Origin: JBAXEO01 sp964541375 | GTDB lineage: Bacteria > Actinomycetota > Coriobacteriia > Anaerosomatales > JAAXUF01 | Assembly (NCBI GenBank): GCA_964541375.1 | Contig: CAZIPT010000003.1 | Coordinates: 1 to 61,777, forward strand | DNA: 61,777 nt | Reading direction: 5' to 3' | In this document: positions 58,520 through 61,777 of the stretch, piece by piece | Numbering within the stretch: the first letter of the stretch is position 1 | Layout: each line of letters begins with the position of its first letter | Position numbers and translations under genes: made by a program | Notes under the pieces: generated by a model | The model's database searches: none | The model's input: only the letters and a program-made list of their open reading frames with translations | What the model was told of the DNA's origin: nothing

Positions 58520-60763
58520 CTAGAGCAGGTCCACGGGATCGATATCGATGGCATGCGTCACGCTCCGGTCTTTCGGCATGTCTCGCTCCACCGCGGCGAG
58601 CACCGGAGCAAGACCGGCGCCCAGTGGGGCCTTGACCAGCAGGTGCCATCGCCATGCGCCCTTGAGCCTCGAGATCGGGGCCGGGCTCGGCCCGAGAAGG
58701 CTCCATTCCCCTGGCAGCCGAATGGTCAGCGCATCCGACCACGCGCTCGCCATCTCGGCGACCGCGGCCTTGTCGCCCCCCCAGAACAGGATGTTCGCCA
58801 AGCGGCCGAAGGGCGGATAGCCCAGCTCCGCGCGCACCGCCTTTTCCTCCTGATAGAACACCTCCGGAGCATGCCTGGAGGCGGCCTGAATCGCTGGGTG
58901 GTCGGGCCAGTAGGTTTGCACGATCACCCGCCCGTGTCGCTCGCCACGACCGGCTCGACCAGCGACCTGCTCGAGCAGCTGATACGTGCGCTCACCGGCC
59001 CTGAAGTCCGGCAGGTGCAGGGTCGTGTCCGCGTTGATGACGCCAACGAGCGTCACTTCCGGGTAGTCCAGACCCTTCGCGATCATCTGAGTGCCTAGCA
59101 GTATTGCCGTGTCGTGCGCCTCGAACTGCGCCAGCGCGCGCTCGTGCCCTCCTTTGCCTTTGGTGGTGTCGGCATCCATGCGCACAACAGGCAGGTCTGG
59201 AAGCAGGCTTGCCAGCTCCGCCTCCACTCGCTGGGTACCTGCGCCAAACTGTCGCAAGTACGGGCTCGAGCATCGAGGGCATGTCGCGGGCACGGGGCGC
59301 GTCGCGCCGCAGTGATGGCACGCGAGTCTCGCGCCGACCTCGTGGTAGGTCAGAGAGGTCGAACACGAATCGCACTCGGGCACATAGCCGCATTCTCGGC
59401 AGAGCAGGAACGATGCGAAACCGCGGCGGTTCAGGAAGAGCACCGCCTTGTCACGGCGGCGGGCGACCTCCTCCAGTGCACCGATCAGCGGCCGAGAGAA
59501 CATCGACCGGTGGCCGTCAGCGAACTCCGCCGACATATCGACGACCGTTACCGGCGGCAAGGCCTTTCCGGTCACGCGGTCAGGCAGCGCGACGCGTGTC
59601 CACTCACCCGAATCGCACCGGGAAATCGTCTCCATCGACGGACTCGCGCTTCCCAGCACCAGCGTGGCTCCAGTAAGCTCGACCATCTTCGCTGCTACAT
59701 CTCGCGCGTGGTAACGCGGTGACGAACTCTGCTTGTAGGAAAACTCGTGCTCTTCGTCGATGACGATGAGGCCGAGGTCGTTGAACGGAGCGAACAGCGC
59801 CGACCTCGCGCCGACGACGATTCGAGCTGCTCCGGTCCGCACGAGGTCCCACTGGTCGTATCGCTCTCCGGGTGCAAGCCGAGAGTGCAGAACCGCCACG
59901 TCGTCTCCGAACCGAGAGCGGAAGCGGCCGACCGTCTGCGGCGTGAGCGAAACCTCCGGGACCAGCACGCAGGCCGACCGACCCGAAGCGACCACGTTCT
60001 CGATCGCACGTAGATAGACCTCTGTCTTGCCAGAACCGGTGACCCCTTCCACCACGACGACCGAGCCGTCGGCACGACCTTCCGCCTGAGAGATGGCTTC
60101 GAGCGCCCGCGTCTGTCCGTCGGTGAGCGCAGAGTGCCGAGGTGCCGGCCGTTCACGCACCAACGCCTCGCGTGTGCGACGGCGGCGTTCTATCGCGATA
60201 GCGCCCGCTGCCTCAAGTGCCCTCAACGACCCGGTGACCGCACCCAGATCGGCGGTGAGCTCGGCGGCCCTCACGGGGCCTTCGCTCAGCGCGTCAAGAA
60301 CCGCCCGCTGCGCCGTCGCGTTCTTTCGCGGCGCATACTCGCGCCCTGCCGACGTGATGTGGACCCACCGGTCGTCTACCGGCCCGACCCCGGCGCGGCG
60401 CAGCTCCCAAACGCCCCCGCTCTCGCGCTCGGTGCGCACAGCCTTCGGTGTGCCGCCCGGCGGAGTGAACAGTCGAAGCGCCGCCGAGAGTGGACACGCG
60501 TACTCGGCTGCGATCCACTCGGCGAGCGCGCTAGCCGAGTCCTGGAAGAACGGACCTCCCAGAACTGCGATAAGCGCCTTGAGTTTGGACCGGTCGCTAT
60601 GCGCGCTGATCCCTACCACGTAGCCCACGGCTGGCCGGTTGGCGAAGTCAACGAGAACGCACGAGCCGACCTCAACTCCGTCGATCGCCTCGGGAACGAG
60701 GTAGTCGAACGGGCGGTCAAGCTCCCGCGTGGGAATGTCCACGATGACTTGCGCGACGCGCAC
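58520..60763 (-). CDS. priA: Primosomal protein N' (replication restart helicase PriA)
   Basis: PriA recognises stalled forks and reloads the replicative helicase. The 747-residue product has the 3'-end-binding N-terminal domain (VAQVIVDIPTRELDRPFDYL), helicase domain 1 with VEGVTGSGKTEVYLRAI near residue 240 and the DEEH box VIDEEHEFSYKQ, and LVLGSASPSMET. A zinc-binding insertion has four CxxC-type pairs (CRECGYVPECDSC, CHHC, CPRC). Helicase domain 2 contains GTQMIAKGLDYPEVTLVGV. GTG at 60763 follows GGGAGGG. All usual motifs are present. Confidence 0.95.
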   Translation of the reverse strand: MRVAQVIVDIPTRELDRPFDYLVPEAIDGVEVGSCVLVDFANRPAVGYVVGISAHSDRSKLKALIAVLGGPFFQDSASALAEWIAAEYACPLSAALRLFTPPGGTPKAVRTERESGGVWELRRAGVGPVDDRWVHITSAGREYAPRKNATAQRAVLDALSEGPVRAAELTADLGAVTGSLRALEAAGAIAIERRRRTREALVRERPAPRHSALTDGQTRALEAISQAEGRADGSVVVVEGVTGSGKTEVYLRAIENVVASGRSACVLVPEVSLTPQTVGRFRSRFGDDVAVLHSRLAPGERYDQWDLVRTGAARIVVGARSALFAPFNDLGLIVIDEEHEFSYKQSSSPRYHARDVAAKMVELTGATLVLGSASPSMETISRCDSGEWTRVALPDRVTGKALPPVTVVDMSAEFADGHRSMFSRPLIGALEEVARRRDKAVLFLNRRGFASFLLCRECGYVPECDSCSTSLTYHEVGARLACHHCGATRPVPATCPRCSSPYLRQFGAGTQRVEAELASLLPDLPVVRMDADTTKGKGGHERALAQFEAHDTAILLGTQMIAKGLDYPEVTLVGVINADTTLHLPDFRAGERTYQLLEQVAGRAGRGERHGRVIVQTYWPDHPAIQAASRHAPEVFYQEEKAVRAELGYPPFGRLANILFWGGDKAAVAEMASAWSDALTIRLPGEWSLLGPSPAPISRLKGAWRWHLLVKAPLGAGLAPVLAAVERDMPKDRSVTHAIDIDPVDLL

Positions 60764-60803
60764 GTACCCTCCCTGTAATCAACGGCCTGCCCCAGCCAGC
60801 ATA

Positions 60804-60845
60804 CCGAAGGCCGCCGACACGATTCTTCGCGCCGACGGCCTTCGG
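60804..60845 (-). terminator. Hairpin after metK
   Basis: A 13-bp stem (60845-60833 with 60816-60804, including one G-U pair) with a 16-base loop, about 20 bases after the metK stop. The tail TATGCTGGC is T-poor, so termination may be incomplete and priA could be partly read from metK. Confidence 0.55.
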
Positions 60846-60866
60846 GTGAGCTGCTGTTGGTCTGAA

Positions 60867-61777
60867 CTACTCCGAGAGACCCGCCGCAGCGGCGAGGGCC
60901 TCTGCACGATCGGTACGCTCCCACGTGAAGTCCTTGTCGGCGCGACCGAAGTGACCGTATGCCGATGTCTTCCGGTAGATGGGGCGACGCAGGTCCAGAT
61001 CGCGGATGATCGCACCCGGACGCAGGTCGAACGTCTTGAGAACGGCCTCCTCGATGCGCTCGACGGCGACCTTCTCGGTGCCGAACGTCTCGACCATGAC
61101 CGACAACGGGTGCGCCACGCCGATGGCGTAGGCGAGCTGGATCTCGCAGCGGTCCGCAAGACCGGCCGCGACGACGTTCTTGGCGACCCAACGTGCTGCA
61201 TAGGCGGCCGAGCGGTCGACCTTGGTGCAGTCCTTGCCGGAGAACGCGCCGCCGCCGTGGCGGCCCATGCCGCCGTAGGTGTCGACGATGATCTTGCGTC
61301 CGGTCAGACCGGTGTCTCCCATGGGGCCGCCGATAACGAAGCGACCTGTCGGGTTCACGTAGATCTCGGCATTCGAGTAGTCCAGGCCCTCTTCGTCAAA
61401 CACGGGCTTGATGCCGTGCTCGATAAGATCGGGACGCAGCAGGGTCTCGATGTCGACGCCGTCGGCGTGCTGGGTCGAGATCAGGATCTTCTCGACTGAG
61501 ACGGGCTTGTCGCCGACGTACTTCACCGTGACCTGGGTCTTCCCGTCAGGGCGCAGGTAGTCCAGAACCTCGCCCTTGCGGACCGCAGTGAGCCGCTCAG
61601 CGAGTCGGTGCGCCAGATAGATGGGCATCGGCATCAGGGTCGACGTCTCGTTGACCGCGTAACCGAACATCATGCCCTGGTCCCCGGCACCCACGAGGTC
61701 GATGGGGTCAACGCCTTCGCCATGCTGGACCTCGAACGACTCATCGACGCCCTGCGCGATGTCGGGGCTCTGCTCGT
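60867..61777 (-). CDS. metK: S-adenosylmethionine synthetase (partial, N-terminus outside window)
   Basis: MetK makes S-adenosylmethionine from methionine and ATP. About 303 C-terminal residues are visible; the frame is open to the edge of the window. Family motifs present are GAGDQGMMFGYA, PIYLAHRLAERLTAVRKG, TQHADGVDIE, NPTGRFVIGGPMGDTGLTGRKIIVDTYGG and GGGAFSGKDCTKVDRSAAYAARW. The C-terminus ends normally after RADKDFTWERTDRAEAL. The N-terminal quarter, including the first catalytic motif, is missing only because the window ends. Confidence 0.96.
   Translation of the reverse strand, partial: EQSPDIAQGVDESFEVQHGEGVDPIDLVGAGDQGMMFGYAVNETSTLMPMPIYLAHRLAERLTAVRKGEVLDYLRPDGKTQVTVKYVGDKPVSVEKILISTQHADGVDIETLLRPDLIEHGIKPVFDEEGLDYSNAEIYVNPTGRFVIGGPMGDTGLTGRKIIVDTYGGMGRHGGGAFSGKDCTKVDRSAAYAARWVAKNVVAAGLADRCEIQLAYAIGVAHPLSVMVETFGTEKVAVERIEEAVLKTFDLRPGAIIRDLDLRRPIYRKTSAYGHFGRADKDFTWERTDRAEALAAAAGLSE

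Overview
The window is a high-GC, very densely packed bacterial chromosome segment. It holds 63 protein genes, of which 60 are read from the minus strand and only three (1339-2994, 48103-48291, 54075-54362) from the plus strand. No rRNA, tRNA, CRISPR array, insertion sequence, integrase of a mobile element or prophage gene was seen. The gene families and order point to an actinobacterial lineage close to the anaerobic Coriobacteriia. A WhiG/FliA-type sigma factor lies beside rpsB-tsf-pyrH-frr, and rplS-lepB-yraN-comM-dprA resembles actinobacterial order. Other traits are shared with Firmicutes: TrmFO next to XerC, FabK as enoyl reductase, a complete type II fatty-acid island, and SMC-FtsY-Ffh linkage. 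A DUF1858 redox protein and an oxalate/formate-type transporter fit an anaerobic life. The lineage assignment is inference.

Layout, left to right. 1-1123: the 3' genes of the nusA operon (rimP, then nusA running off the edge), with a promoter and attenuator-like leader. 1339-6168: a membrane PAS-GGDEF protein, prolyl-tRNA synthetase and an OFA-family transporter. 6305-14927: isoprenoid, lipid and translation genes (ispG, rseP, dxr, cdsA, uppS, frr, pyrH, tsf, rpsB), many joined by 4-base start/stop overlaps. 15132-21867: whiG, xerC, trmFO, dprA, comM, yraN, rnhB. 21978-32623: ribosome and protein-export genes (rplS, two signal peptidases, trmD, rimM, khpA, rpsP, ffh, ftsY) with smc and rnc. 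32634-39971: the fatty-acid island fabF, a flavoprotein, acpP, fabG, fabD, fabK, fabH, plsX. 40212-47903: rpmF, DUF177, a DivIVA-like coiled coil, coaD, rsmD, recG, and a DegV/FakA fatty-acid kinase pair with Asp23 and DUF1858 proteins. 48103-54362: rpmB, an HD-GYP-like membrane protein, thiamine salvage genes (thiT, thiN), an M23 peptidase, a PASTA protein and an FmdB zinc ribbon. 54531-61777: glpX, rsmB, fmt, def, priA and the 3' part of metK.

Much of the window is a core growth locus. Membrane biogenesis is represented from isoprenoid precursors (IspG, Dxr) through undecaprenyl phosphate (UppS), CDP-diacylglycerol (CdsA), acyl-ACP synthesis (Fab enzymes) and acyl-phosphate formation (PlsX, and FakA with DegV). 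Translation and its quality control are represented by ribosomal proteins, tRNA and rRNA modification, and formyl-methionine addition and removal (Fmt, Def). Targeting and secretion are represented by Ffh, FtsY and two type I signal peptidases.

The most unusual points follow. (1) A membrane PASTA protein carries an amidase-like domain that appears to have lost its zinc ligands, overlapping by four bases a coiled-coil M23 peptidase whose zinc ligands are intact and whose best start codon is CTG. (2) A divergent TPP-riboswitch-like leader precedes thiT-thiN. (3) The two cyclic-di-GMP-type proteins (GGDEF and HD-GYP) both have degraded catalytic motifs, while the GGDEF keeps the product-binding RxxD site. 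(4) A flavin oxidoreductase with a four-cysteine C-terminal motif is embedded between fabF and acpP.
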